NCBI RefSeq assembly: GCF_014066305.1
Contig: NW_023501059.1
Span: forward strand, 248,001 to 312,000
Direction of reading: 5' to 3'
Source of the DNA: Letharia columbiana
Lineage: Eukaryota; Ascomycota; Lecanoromycetes; Lecanorales; Parmeliaceae
Length of the DNA: 64,000 bases
The position numbers were made by a program, and so were the translations under genes. A model generated the notes under the pieces. It did not search any database. It was not told where the DNA came from and saw nothing but the letters and a program-made list of their open reading frames with translations. Position 1 is the stretch's first letter; every line of letters starts with the position of its first letter. Shown here one piece after another: positions 53,228-64,000 of the stretch.

Positions 53228-56200
53228 ATGGATCCCCTCTCCGCCTTTAGCCTTGCCTGCGGCGTGATTCAGGTGGTCGATTTTAGTACGAAGATCGTGG
53301 TAAAATGCCGAGAAATGTACAAAGATGGAGCCTTGTCTGAAAACAAAGAGATCGAGTCCATGGCCAAACACCTTACGAAACTCTCTACCGACTTGAAGTT
53401 AGCCAGTGCTGTTCCGAATCCTGGACCCATGCCACAGTTATACTATGATAACCAGGACCTTCTAAAGCTGGCTCAGCAGTGTTCTGGGACCGCAACCGAG
53501 TTGATAGGTGAACTCCAGAAGCTCAGTATCCAGGGTCCGCACAGGAAGCGGGATGTTGTCCGCAAGGCCGTAAAGGCAGTTCGGAAGAAGAGCACTATTG
53601 AAGACATTCAAAGAAGGCTGGAGCAGTATCGCAGGACGCTAGACACCCGAATCTTGGTCAATTTGAGGTTCGTATGATCGCAAATTTGTATAAAGCCCGG
53701 AAAATTGATGGGCAATGAACAATTACAGACAACATGTCCATCTGATTTCTAGAGGGCAGAGCGATGGCTTCAGGGACCTCGACCGCAAACTTCAAAATCT
53801 CATCATGGGTGTCGCCAGAGATCAGAACACATTTGATGATTTGAAGGGCTTGATTCAAGTTGAGAACGCGTCAAACAAGCAGCATGTTAGTACAGAATTC
53901 GATAAGGTATGCAAACTCAGGGAGCTGCTCCCTTTGTAAGAAAACGCTTTAAGCCGTCAAACATGTCCTGGGCATACAAAGTTCATTCAAACCTCAAATT
54001 TGTCTCGCAACTCAGACCTGCGCCTCGATAAAATGGTGCTGATTTTGGTTTCTTGTTGCAGCATCGCGACCAAACGGCCACCACCGACTCCTACAGGCAA
54101 TTCCTCGAGAGCCTGTACTTCCCTGATATTCATGCTCGCCAAGAAGAGATTACAGAAGCCCATAAGCAGACCTTTGAGTGGATTTTCGACAAGTCTAGTC
54201 TTAAAGCCCACCTTTGGCATAATTTCGCCGATTGGCTTGACAGCGGACGCGGCACTTACTGGATTTGTGGTAAAGCAGGCTCTGGGAAATCAACATTGAT
54301 GAGTTTCATATGTCAGGATTCTCGGACCGAGGCAGCCTTGAAGATCTGGTCGGGGACCAAAGCAATTCTCGTTCCATCCTTCTTCTTCTGGAGTGCCGGT
54401 AGCGCGCTGCAAAAAAATTCAAGAGGGTTATTGAGGTCGCTCATCTACCAGATCTTGGAACATGTTCCCAATTTGATGCCAGTGCTTGAACAATCCCCAG
54501 ATGTCTCTCAGCATATCACACAACAACTCCCAACCTGGACGGAACGGCGGCTTCGTGCAACGCTGCATCAATTGCTATGCGCCGGACTAAATTTACATTG
54601 TCTCTGCATATTCATCGATGGCTTAGATGAGCTTAGCGATAATCAGGACAGTCTATTGGAGCTAATTAGAGGATTTCGGCAGTACCCGGGCGTCAAGATC
54701 TGCCTGTCCAGTCGACCTCACCAATCGTTTAGAGATGAATATGGATCCTCGGCGATGCTGGAGCTACAAGATCTGACTGAGCCAGACATTCGAAGATATG
54801 TATCAGACAAGCTCGGCCGAGCGCCCCTGAAGGCCTCGCAGGTCGCATGTTCCTCATTCGGGCTCAAGGATACGGTAGATACGATCGTCTACAAAGCAGA
54901 AGGCGTGTTTCTGTGGGTCAATCTGGCAGTGAGAGACCAGATTGAGGGTATCAAGAATGGCGACGATGCCGAGCAATTGCGAGAGAGACTCCAACTTTTA
55001 CCCAAAGAAATCGAGAAACTTTATGTCCACATGCTTCAGGGAATCGACATTTGCTATCGGAAGGAAGTAGCACAATACCTCCAACTAGTTCTTTGCAACG
55101 ATGAATCCTTGTCACTCTTTGAGATTGCACTTGCAGTACACAAACGAATAGATGATATCCTTGTGTTCTCTCCAGATATATCCATTGGTGATGTACGCAA
55201 TCACTGTGAGTTCATGAGGGAGCGAGTTGCGACGACATGTAAAGGATTCTTGGAAGTACGCGAATTCATGGATGGCCACGAGTGGCAAAAGACGGTGACT
55301 GAACCTTCCGAAGTTAACGTGTACTTGCAACGCTTCTTGAAGTCAGTGAAAGACCGAAAAACACCTCTTGAGCAACGTGGCGATATTATAAAGACCAAAT
55401 TCTACCATCTACACACTCGGGTCATTTTTCTTCATCGAACCGCCTTGGACTTCTTCAAAGACAATGAGGAAGGGAAAAGTTTCCTGGAAGCGAATCCCTC
55501 AGTCAATCCACATCCTCAAGTATTAAACGTCAAGGCTTCGCTTGCTGAGCTTATAGTCTTTCCCTTGTCAACGGACGATCGCGTAGTCCGAAATCTCATT
55601 GACCGGATCATGGTTCATGCTTCCATTGCCGAAGACAATACAGGAGTCGCGCAAACGGCCCTAATGGAACTTCTAGATCGCAGCATAACAATGTTGTGCC
55701 GACGGTCTCTAAGCCAGCCAACGAACCTTCATTGGTGTAGAGTGTGGGAAATTCCTGAACTTTATAATTCCTCGTGGGCTTTGGACGGAACACGGCCGCT
55801 GTCCAGATCGAAATCCTCACAAACTACCTGTAGTGGTCGCAGAGATGACGGTGTTCCGGCCCCTTACCCGGTCGACTTCCTCGGCTTAGCAGCTTGGCAT
55901 GGACTCCATAATCATGTTGCGCACACCCTTGACTTGCCATCTGGACGGCCGCACTCTAGCACTGAGGACTATTTACTCGGCTGTGTTGTTGACGGTTTGG
56001 CTTGCCCTTTTAATCATTTGCGCGGGCACTTAGAGCTTGTATCGGCACTCTTGAAGCGAGGTGCTGATCCCAATATGAGAACTTCAAGCCGTAGCATGTG
56101 GGGTTCCTTTCTACTACTAATGCATAGAATATGGTGGCAGGATCATTCCTCGGTAGACGCAGGATGGGTACAAGCTTTACGGGCATTTCTTGGGAGCGGC

Positions 56201-56809
56201 GCCAATGTCAATGAGAGGATCAGCTTCAATTTCATCTGGAATTTCGGTAACAGAGAAGTGTCTCGTTCATGGAGTTCATCGCCTCTTGGAATAACGCAAT
56301 ATTCGATCAGGCTGCGTCTCTCAGCACTATCGGTTATACAGCAGTGTTTTACCGACAGCCCTGAGTCCTCCGAGTTCGAGGGCGCTTTTGTTTCCGCCGG
56401 CGCCTCCACGTACTCAGAGTGCACCGAATTGTTCTTGATGGTTGGTCAGGGAAAGGATAGACGCCGGGTTGACTCAAAATTGTCAAAGCAACAACTGAGC
56501 CAGTTTTGGGAGGTCTTGAACCAGCGTCTAAAAGCATCCCCCGGAGATATTGTGATGCGCTGTGAAATAATTGAGCGCCAATTTATGGAAGTGGTCCAGA
56601 AGCTCGACATAGCACAGCTCTACCAACAAGCGCCCCGAAATGAAGAGCTTGAAGAGAGAAGCATCCCAGAAGAACAGTCACAAGAAGACGAAAGCAGCGA
56701 AGACATCGAGAGCATCTCCGACAGATCAAGCATCGATGCTTCAGATTCCGACACCTTCGAAGCAGAAGGGCCTTCAGACTCCGCGGATTTCTCCCAAGAA
56801 GAGGAGTGA
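53228..56809 (+). CDS. NACHT-type STAND (NOD-like) receptor with ankyrin-like C-terminus
   Basis: The model is join(53228..53667, 53729..53906, 54062..56809), 1121 residues. Residues 1-150 form the helical N-terminal module common in fungal STAND proteins (MDPLSAFSLACGVIQVVDFS). The NACHT domain follows: Walker A GKAGSGKST near residue 276, Walker B CLCIFIDGLDEL near residue 390, then ICLSSRPHQSF (sensor). A winged-helix/helical region follows (QLLPKEIEKLYVHMLQGIDI). Residues about 820-920 contain two ankyrin-like segments (GHLELVSALLKRGADPN, FLGSGANVNERIS). The C-terminal 60 residues are very acidic and serine-rich (SEDIESISDRSSIDASDSDT). Such proteins are thought to oligomerise on ligand binding and trigger immunity-like or heterokaryon-incompatibility responses. 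The first intron is phase 2 and the second phase 0; both restore family-like sequence. No partner effector gene (HeLo, patatin-like) is adjacent. Confidence 0.9.
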
Positions 56810-57466
56810 ATGCAGCGGCCGAAACAAGACGACTAAGCAGAGGATCTGAAGATGCAGAGCTTTCTGCAGAGGTGGTAACGTCAAGGTGCTTCACTTGTCG
56901 GGTCGGAACGCTACATGGAGGACAATGCGATACAATCACGCTGGCGGCCAGGTCAGCGGTGCTGACTGCTTTCCAAGAGCGGCTTGTTTGGACTTGGTGG
57001 TGGATTTTCGTTCGGCAGTATGCTGTGTTACACGGCGTTACATTTTTCCATTGGGAGATGTTGCTCTGGCGGATTTCTTCCAGTATGGTAGTTTATGAGG
57101 ACATGAATGATGATGATAGCTACGATTTCTTGCAATACCGATCTATTCAATTCAAACACTGACCATATATCGCAATTCATGCACGTTGATCTACCGGATC
57201 TTGCTTGATGATTGGGAATACTTCGATTTCCTTTAGCATAAATCTCTCAAGGGTAAAGATTGACAGCAGTAAATGATGAGTTGTAAGCGACTTCCGCATG
57301 TAAGGGGTCAAATGAGTAGTCAAGAAGAGGGTAAGCAGATGTGGCAAGCTAAATGACGGAAATGTCAAGTGTACCAAGACTAAAGAGCTGGGTATCTTTT
57401 TAGTTTCAAACGCCCTATATTGCACCTCACCATTCAACGCCTTCTTGTGCCATCGGTCGCTCTACC
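56810..57466. other. Convergent intergenic region
   Basis: 3' flanks of the STAND gene (plus) and the DUF155 gene (minus). Short unrecognised ORFs only. Confidence 0.5.
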
Positions 57467-58902
57467 TCATTCAGCGACCATACGCTCTTGATCCTCCAGA
57501 GCACGGCCCTCGTGCCATTCCTTGAACTCTCTTTGTAACGCAAAGATAACTTCAACCGCAATTAACAAGATGATAATCCATTCCAGCCGGACACCATGTG
57601 CCTCGCTCAAATGCTGCCGCAGCACGCTAGCTATTTCCTGTGCGTAGTCCATCTTCTCGTTCAAGGTTTTGATGCGGATGTTGGTATCCAGTGCTCTTCC
57701 AACCTCGTCGTAGTAGCCTTCGAGTCTCAATTCGTGGCGGCTGTCCCAGAAGAGGTCGGGCAGGGAGTCCGTCAACTCGGAGTAGAGATTCAGTTGGGCC
57801 CGGATGCTGAGGAGCTGGCCTGTCTTTGTCGATATGAAACGTCGCGTAAAAGGCATGCGGCCTCCGCGGGAAAGTTGGGAGGGAATAGTTCTAGTGGACT
57901 CTTGATAATCTCTTAGAAGAGTCTCGAGTACGGCCAGCTTCGTTGACCGAGCTAAACCAGATGAGAAGGCTATCTTTGTAAGCACCGTGTCAAGGTTTCG
58001 ACTGTGGACCTGGAACCCGTCGGTATCTGCAGCTAGCGATGCTTCAGTCTCGTTTTCTGCGGCCTGAGCAAACTTTGATTTGGTGCCCAGGTTGATTCTA
58101 TCGCCTTTGATACTGCTGTGTTCTCTGCTTGGGTCTTCAGAGTAGTCAAGATCCTCCTCCTCGAGCTGAAGAAGTGGGTATTTGGCAGCTGGGAGAAGCG
58201 TTTTCGACACCAATGGCGTAAGTACGCTCTCCGGAATGGCCCATGCAACTACAGTGCCAGATGGAAACACAAAGACATCGCCAACACTCGTCTCTTCTGG
58301 GTTTGAAGGATCTGCGTGGACCGGCAATGCTACATGTACCACCTGCGGATACAGCTCCGTTTTGTAGGGATCCAAGATGTTGCCCAAGCCCTGAAGTATG
58401 CGAGCTACTTCAGCGACGTCGTATTCTTCAGCAGCGCAGATCGCAGTCACGGTCTAGGTGTTGCAAACAATCAGTAACAGTGGGCGAAGAGTCCTGGGTA
58501 ATGTCCAACCTTAGAAGTTGCCTGATGGGCAACGGCCGGCGTCTTCTTTGACCCTTTCCCATCTCTAGACCGTTGAGCCTCAACTGCGACTCTCCGCAGA
58601 GAGTTCTTTGCTGCCTGGGATCTTGTAGTCTTTCGCTTGTTGTTTCCAGGAGATTCTTCTATCTTCGCAGGAGGTTTCTCCAGCTTCGCGTCTTGCTGTA
58701 GGAAGAACGGGGCGCTTGTTGAGAAGTAGTCATTTCGCTCATTCCGCTTTCGCGAACGCAGACCACCGGTAGAATGAAAGGAGGAGCTTCTCAGTCGGAG
58801 AGCAGGACTCTGGATGATTGGTAGAGAGCTGAAAGGCCGGCGCTGGTAGGGAGTGAAGATGCGTGGAAGCCGAAGACACAGGCAGTTCAGATTCGATGGC
58901 AT
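57467..58902 (-). CDS. Mitochondrial DUF155 protein (RMND1/Mrx10-like)
   Basis: The model is complement(join(57467..58453, 58510..58902)), 459 residues, one 56-nt phase-0 intron. Residues 1-60 are arginine/serine-rich without acids (LPRIFTPYQRRPFSSLPIIQ), a mitochondrial presequence. The second exon is the DUF155 domain: YDVAEVARILQGLGNILDPY, GDVFVFPSGTVVAWAIPE, LARSTKLAVLETLLRDYQES, GRMPFTRRFISTKTGQLLSI, LFWDSRHELRLEGYYDEVGR. Near the C-terminus there is a single transmembrane helix (LEWIIILLIAVEVIFAL). In human RMND1 and yeast Mrx10 this family sits in the mitochondrial inner membrane and supports mitochondrial translation. The gene is divergent from VPS41; their starts are 247 bp apart and share a promoter region. 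Confidence 0.9.
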
Positions 58903-59148
58903 TGCTTGCTTGGGAGGGTACTACATTGGGCAGAGATCGGAAAACCCATTGCTAGGCAGCCACATTACCTGGGATCTCCTCATGGAAGAATGGCATGGAG
59001 AGCGAGTGGGAGAGGACCTTGTTACACCAAAGTACACATTGAGACTCAGTCTGGAAGAGGCCTAGCGGTTAGGGCTAGGTCTAGCGGAGGGAGTACTCTC
59101 CGCAACTCTGCTGTGCTTCTTAATATTTAGCCTGTGCATTCTTTCCCT
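58903..59148. promoter_or_regulatory. Shared bidirectional promoter region (DUF155 gene / VPS41)
   Basis: The 246 bp between the divergent ATGs must hold both promoters and leaders. A TAGCGGTTAGGGCTAGGTCT stretch near 59063 precedes the VPS41 leader. No specific factor site is claimed. Confidence 0.4.
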
Positions 59149-62100
59149 ATGGCTTCGGAGGCCGGAGAGGCTGATCAGGACGAAAGCGTTGATGAAGAGG
59201 AGTCAACTCTTGTCAGCAATGGCAAGCCCGAGCCCGAGAACGGGGAAGAGGGGGAAGCTTCCGAGGAAGAGGAGGATGAAGAACCACGTCTGAAGTACGC
59301 ACCCTTGACGCAACACCTGAAGCCAGTATACCGGAATGGCGATGCTACAAGCGCCTTTCTGGTTACAGGCGACAAGATGGTGAGTCGGCCGCAGCGATTT
59401 TTCGGGCTCGGAAAGAAGACTAACGGCGCCCTAGATCATAGGCACGCACAATGGGAACATAGTGAGCTCTGACTTGACTAGAATTATTTACCCCTGCTGA
59501 CTGGATCCAATAGCATGTGCTGTCTGTGCCCTCGCTGAAGGCCATACGGGTCTACCACGCCCACACAGCATCTGTCTCCGGCCTCTCCATATCTCCGTTC
59601 CCTCCACCATTGGCAGCTACAAAATTAGACGCCGTGAACAGGGTCGCTTCTGAGCATAGAGGGTCTCCTAGGCCTTCAACGCCAAAAGTAAACCATGATT
59701 CGCCCTCCTCAAGGACCCCGCAGCAACAGCCTGTCCCACTCACGCCTTCGAATATGATATACATCGCGTCTTCTTCCATAGATGGAAACGTGTGTGTTGC
59801 ATCATTGACTGATTCCAAGGATGTTCAGTTACGGAACTTTGGCCGCCCAGTTCAGACCGTGTCCCTGTCTCCTGACTACAGAGCTGATCGATCTTACCTA
59901 TCCGGCGGCATGGCTGGCAATCTGGTGTTGACAGTGGGAGGACGGTCGGGGACTAGTTCTACTTCGACGACTACCGGCAGTGCCGCAGCCTCAGCTTCAG
60001 GTTGGCTTGGCGTAATAGGCCTAGGAGCCAACACCGGGAGAGATCAGGTCCTGCATTCTGGAGAGGGAGCTATAAGCACAATCAAATGGTCCCTATCTGG
60101 AAAACACATCGTATGGGTCAACGAACAAGGTATCAAGATCATGCGTTCGAACTTGCATCTCGAGACTGGAGAAAGTGAATTCGCGTGGAAAAGGATCAGC
60201 CATACTGACCACCCAAATCGCCCGGGCTGGGATGAAATGGCAGGCATTTGGAAAGCACATGTCGAGTGGATAGATGAAGCGGGCCTTGAGTCTGATGACG
60301 GATATTCTCCATCCAATGGCTCTCTGGAGAAGTCTCGGGACCCGCCAGATCTTGAGCGTCTAAAGGCACCGCAGAAAAGCAGACGTATTGAGAAGCTGGT
60401 AGTAGGATGGTCCGGCACCATATGGATCATTAACGTGCACCCTGGAGGGGCCGGCGTTGGAAAAGATGTTGGTGAACGCAAGATAGGACGAGCGGAGGTT
60501 GTCACAATGTATGAGTATGACTGGCTAGAAGACCTCCAAGCCCCAAGCTAATGTGTACTAGTTTACGAATTGACTGTATAATATCTGGAATTTCGCTATA
60601 TACCCCAAATTTGCTTCTTGTACTTGCATATATCACACCAGAAGAGGATGTCTCTTCTAATCCCACAGACACGAAACCGGGAAGGCATCGGCGCAAAACT
60701 GCGCTCCAACCTGAGATGAGGATCATCGACATCACAACCAAAGAGGAAGTCAGCGTGGCTGACACGCTGAACATGAGCCGTTTTGAAAGCCTGTCAGCAA
60801 CTGATTATCATCTGGGTGTTCTTCCCGCAATGCGCTTTTCTAGCAAGGCCGCGACACAAAGGGGTGCATTCGAAGCTATCGGTGGCGGCATCGAAGCCAT
60901 TGGAGGTGGTATCTGGGATGCTACCATGTATCCAGCTCGACTCTTCAGCAGCTCTGTAAGCGTTCGTAGCGGTGGCAGTCCAGGATCAAGTGTTAAGGCT
61001 GCTAGCGATGCAGATACCAAGGCCAGTCTTACTTCGGCCCAAATTAGCGAGATGCCCAACCCAGCTACTTTGGCACATGGGATGAAAATCTTCATACATA
61101 GTCCTTACGACTGTGTCATTGCGACAAAGCCCTCACTCTCCGATCATCTCTCATGGCTTGATTGTCATGGCTTGTATGAAGACGCTTGGAACTTGCTAGA
61201 TCGGAGTCCAGAAGCAGTCCATGGCCAGTCTGACAAAGCTTCAGACAGCCCTTCAAGCACACCAACCAAAGCGCAAGGCAGCCTCGTCGAATTCTTTGCG
61301 GATGACAGCTCTCAGACTACTCTCTCAGGCCTGCGCAATCCTAACTCGCAAGCTGAAAAAGAGAAGCGCCGCATTGGCGATCAATGGGTACAGCAGCTGA
61401 TATCGAAAGAAGACTGGAGTAGAGCCGCGCGGATTTGTGGCCAGGTTCTGAACACCTCATCCAGCTGGGAGCATTGGGTGTGGGTTTTTGCCCAAGCCAA
61501 CAAATACGAAGAGATCACCCCATACATACCGACTGCACAACTTCGGCCTCCACTACCTTCCCTCGTCTATGAGCTCATGCTGGGCCACTATGTCCAGACG
61601 GATCGACTACGCCTCAGAGAGCTGCTCGAAAGATGGCCTCCGGATTTGTTCGATGCTGGGGTAATGATCGAAGCCATCGAAAGCAAGCTCAAAGCAGGCG
61701 ACGTCCGCGAGGATTCTAGTGAAGACGGTGAAACAGGGCGAGACTGGCGTATCCTCATGGACGGTCTCGCAAAGCTCTACCTCGCCAACGGCCAAACCAG
61801 GAAAGCTTTGTCCTGCCACATCCGCCTTCAAGACGCAGATGCAACCATGTCTCTCATAGCTGAATACCACTTAGTCTCGGCAGTCTCGGAGGACATTCCG
61901 GGCTTCATCCTTCTCCGTGTCAGCAAATCTCAACAGAGATCCGCCCCACTCTCTTACCTCTCCATCGCAACGCTCGAACCTATCCGCCTCCTCGTCGCTG
62001 AAGCCCATCATGGCATCGTGCAACCCGAGACCGTTATTCAGCAACTCGAAAAGCGCTACGGCATGCCGAATCCCTACCTCTTCTTCTACTTCCGCGCTCT

Positions 62101-63216
62101 CTGGACTGGGGATACTGCCCAAGATGCCCAGGAGACCGCTATCCCCAAAGCAGCAACAGAAGAGCGCCTACTCGCCATCGAAGGCAAAACCCTCGTCTCC
62201 GATCACGCCGACACCGCGGTCCACCTTTTCGCTGAATACGACCGCCCGCTCCTAATAGAATTTCTCAAGTCCTCTCAGTCGTACGATCTAGCGCTCGCCT
62301 CCAAAATGTGTGAAGAGCGCAAATACATACCCGAGCTTGTCTACCTCTTATCCAAAGAAGGGCGTACCACCAAAGCTTTGCGTTTGATCATCGAATCCCT
62401 AAACGATGTATCCCAAGCCATATCCTTCGCCAAAGAACAGAATGATGCTAGTCTCTGGGACGACCTCCTCGACTACAGCATGAATAAACCTCGCTTCATC
62501 CGTGGCCTACTTGAAGAAGTCGGCACCAGCATTGACCCACTCAAGCTCGTCAAGCGCATACCTCTAGGCTTGGAAATTGAAGGCCTGAGAGAAGGCTTGG
62601 GCAGGATGCTGAGGGAGTACGAGGTACAAGAAAGTATCAGTGAAGGTGTAGCCAGAGTTCTACGGGGAGAAGTCAACGCCGCTATGCAGCAGCGAGGAAG
62701 AGGACAGAGGATGGGCGTGCGCTTTGATGTTGCGAAACCTCACCATGACGAGTCTTCCGATCATCTTGACAGCAAGAAATCAAAGAACCCACCAAAGAAG
62801 ATCCGGCCGGGCTATTGTGTCGGGTGTGGAGAAATGATCACTGAGCACGGTAAGTTGTCTTTCATATTTCGACTCCTATGCTGCCACACTTGCTGCCCGA
62901 ATATTCAAACCTTCCCCGTTACTATCAAACTACGTGCCACGAGGCCTCACTGACGCCTTTCGTCCCCACAGACAAAGACATCCTAATCGCCTTCCCCTGC
63001 ACCCACATCTTCCATCTCCCCTGCCTGCTCAGATACGAGAAATCCGACGCTGAACTCCCAGACGTGCTCTCCACCTTCGGCACCCTCGACTCCGAAGACG
63101 AAGCTGGCTATGACAGGAGTATAGGGCCGAAGGTAGATCACGCTGCGTTATTGCGGACGGTGGTTGGGGAAGGCTGTCCGGTGGCGGAGCATCATATGGA
63201 TGATGGAGTGGGCTGA
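59149..63216 (+). CDS. VPS41: Vacuolar protein sorting-associated protein 41 (HOPS subunit)
   Basis: The model is join(59149..59379, 59435..59461, 59514..60508, 60562..62849, 62972..63216), 1261 residues, with all phases consistent; exon 2 is only nine codons (IIGTHNGNI). The acidic N-terminus (ASEEEEDEEPRLKYAPLTQH) leads into a WD40 propeller (VYRNGDATSAFLVTGDKM, HVLSVPSLKAIRVYHAHTAS, ILRIDCIISGISLYTPNLLL). The middle is helical, with the clathrin heavy-chain repeat region around residues 800-1050 (YLLSKEGRTTKALRLIIESL). The C-terminus has a RING-like motif split by the last intron (CVGCGEMITEHDKDILIAFP, CTHIFHLPCL, then GCPVAEHH). Vps41 links Rab7/Ypt7 on late endosomes, vacuoles and AP-3 vesicles to HOPS-mediated SNARE assembly. 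The last RING pair reads CPVA instead of CPxC, so the final zinc site may be incomplete. The ATG at 59149 is preferred over an upstream in-frame GTG. Confidence 0.93.
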
Positions 63217-63527
63217 AGGTGTTCACTTGAGGGCTTGTTGGCGGTGATGTGATGCATAGCAAGGGGTTTGGGGCATATTATGGCGCAAAAACCGAAAGCA
63301 TTGGGTCCGAGCATAGTATCTTCAAGCAAATCAAAGTCGAGCATGTATGAGTGTTTATTTTCGTACACGAGCAGGCAAGTCATTAACAAAGGCAGCGATC
63401 TTACGCAATGAGGTTTTCGCCTTGTATGCACAAGCATTAGTTGCCTTGAGGGATTGTAACAGTGTCTGAACGATCTCAGGGCTTGTTTTCTACGTTCTTA
63501 TCGACATACTTTAAGAAGATCCTGCCA

Positions 63528-63756
63528 TTACAACTGCCACTTCCTTGGGTAAATCACCTTTTCAGGCGTCACTGCATAACTAGGACGAATGATGGAAGCA
63601 AGTATGAATTGATCTATTAAGTCGTGACTAAGTGACGTTACAGACGGGAGACTCACGAGAGCCTTCCATTGTGGACGGCCACGAAGCTTGAGCGAAAGAA
63701 TAAAGAAGAGCAACGTTCAATAGGAACTGTGGCCATGCCGAACTAATCCGCGCCAT
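63528..63756 (-). CDS. Possible 47-residue secreted peptide (two exons)
   Basis: The model is complement(join(63528..63571, 63657..63756)). Exon 1 begins MARISSAWPQFLLNVALLYS and then FAQASWPSTMEGS, a textbook signal peptide with an AQA-type cleavage site. A GTGAGT donor and a TTATGCAG acceptor 85 nt away keep the frame to LTPEKVIYPRKWQL and the stop. The mature peptide would be only about 22 residues, basic, without cysteines. It could be a secreted micro-peptide or the first exons of a longer, differently spliced gene. No homologue is known to me. Confidence 0.3.
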
Positions 63757-64000
63757 GGTTACCATCCATGCATGCCACGAACAACATGATCTTGTATCAC
63801 ACACAAAGGAAGCCCGTCGACGTATCCGTGACCTTGGCCCCTACCCATGCCAGTCTAGATCAAGAAGGCAACGTTGGCAGCCAAAGCAACCAGGAGGGAG
63901 AGTACGAGCCCGGTGGAAACGGTGTACTCGGGGAGAGCACCGTTAGCAGAAACAATTGTGCCCGTTGTTGACCCGATTTCTGACACGACTAGGGATCCGG
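63757..64000. other. Window end, no gene seen
   Basis: Only short ORFs on the plus strand; presumably upstream DNA of the small minus-strand gene. Confidence 0.4.

Overview
The window is nuclear DNA of a filamentous ascomycete (Pezizomycotina; Dothideomycetes-like is my guess, not shown). The reasons are protein genes broken by short GT..AG introns (about 50-150 nt), no operons, and typical fungal families: a DUF4246 protein, a SAT4/PTH11-type rhodopsin-fold membrane protein, a NACHT-type STAND receptor, Vps41, a mitochondrial IF-2 with zinc fingers, and DUF1772 and DUF4267 membrane proteins.

Layout. 0-1.3 kb is AT-rich and holds a MITE-like element with perfect 26-bp inverted ends. 1.7-9.4 kb carries a three-exon DUF4246 gene, a secreted protein with a serine run, and a small mitochondrial LEA-like repeat protein, separated by empty stretches. 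11.1-30.6 kb is the unusual part: a gene-poor, repeat-rich tract in which nearly everything coding-like lies on the minus strand. It holds decayed multi-exon units with SRA/YDG-like segments, an AlkB-like 2OG-Fe(II) oxygenase segment, a SNF2 helicase C-terminal segment and coiled-coil modules. Set among them are short pieces that look copied from unrelated host genes: a GT2 polysaccharide synthase, Spt20, a Ubx5/UBXD7-type UAS domain and calmodulin. Several tandem repeats and a low-quality homopolymer block also lie here. 30.6-35.4 kb is almost empty apart from a 103-bp tandem repeat.

35.5-63.8 kb is ordinary gene space: a HAD dehalogenase, a rhodopsin-fold membrane protein with an apparent frameshift, a small coiled-coil protein, a DUF1772 protein, mitochondrial IF-2, a zinc-knuckle protein, an HNH-like remnant, a DUF4267 protein, a NACHT/ankyrin STAND protein, an RMND1/Mrx10-like DUF155 protein, Vps41, and a possible 47-residue secreted peptide. 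Exon limits were read by eye and checked for phase, so most joins are consistent to the base.

The most interesting region is 11-30 kb. Its recurring theme is reading or altering DNA bases and chromatin (SRA, AlkB-like, SNF2, Spt20) combined with gene-fragment capture in one orientation. Whether it is a decayed gene family, a fragment-capturing element, or both cannot be settled from sequence reading alone. Mitochondrial functions (IF-2, the DUF155 protein, the LEA-like protein) and vacuolar fusion (Vps41) are independent housekeeping jobs.
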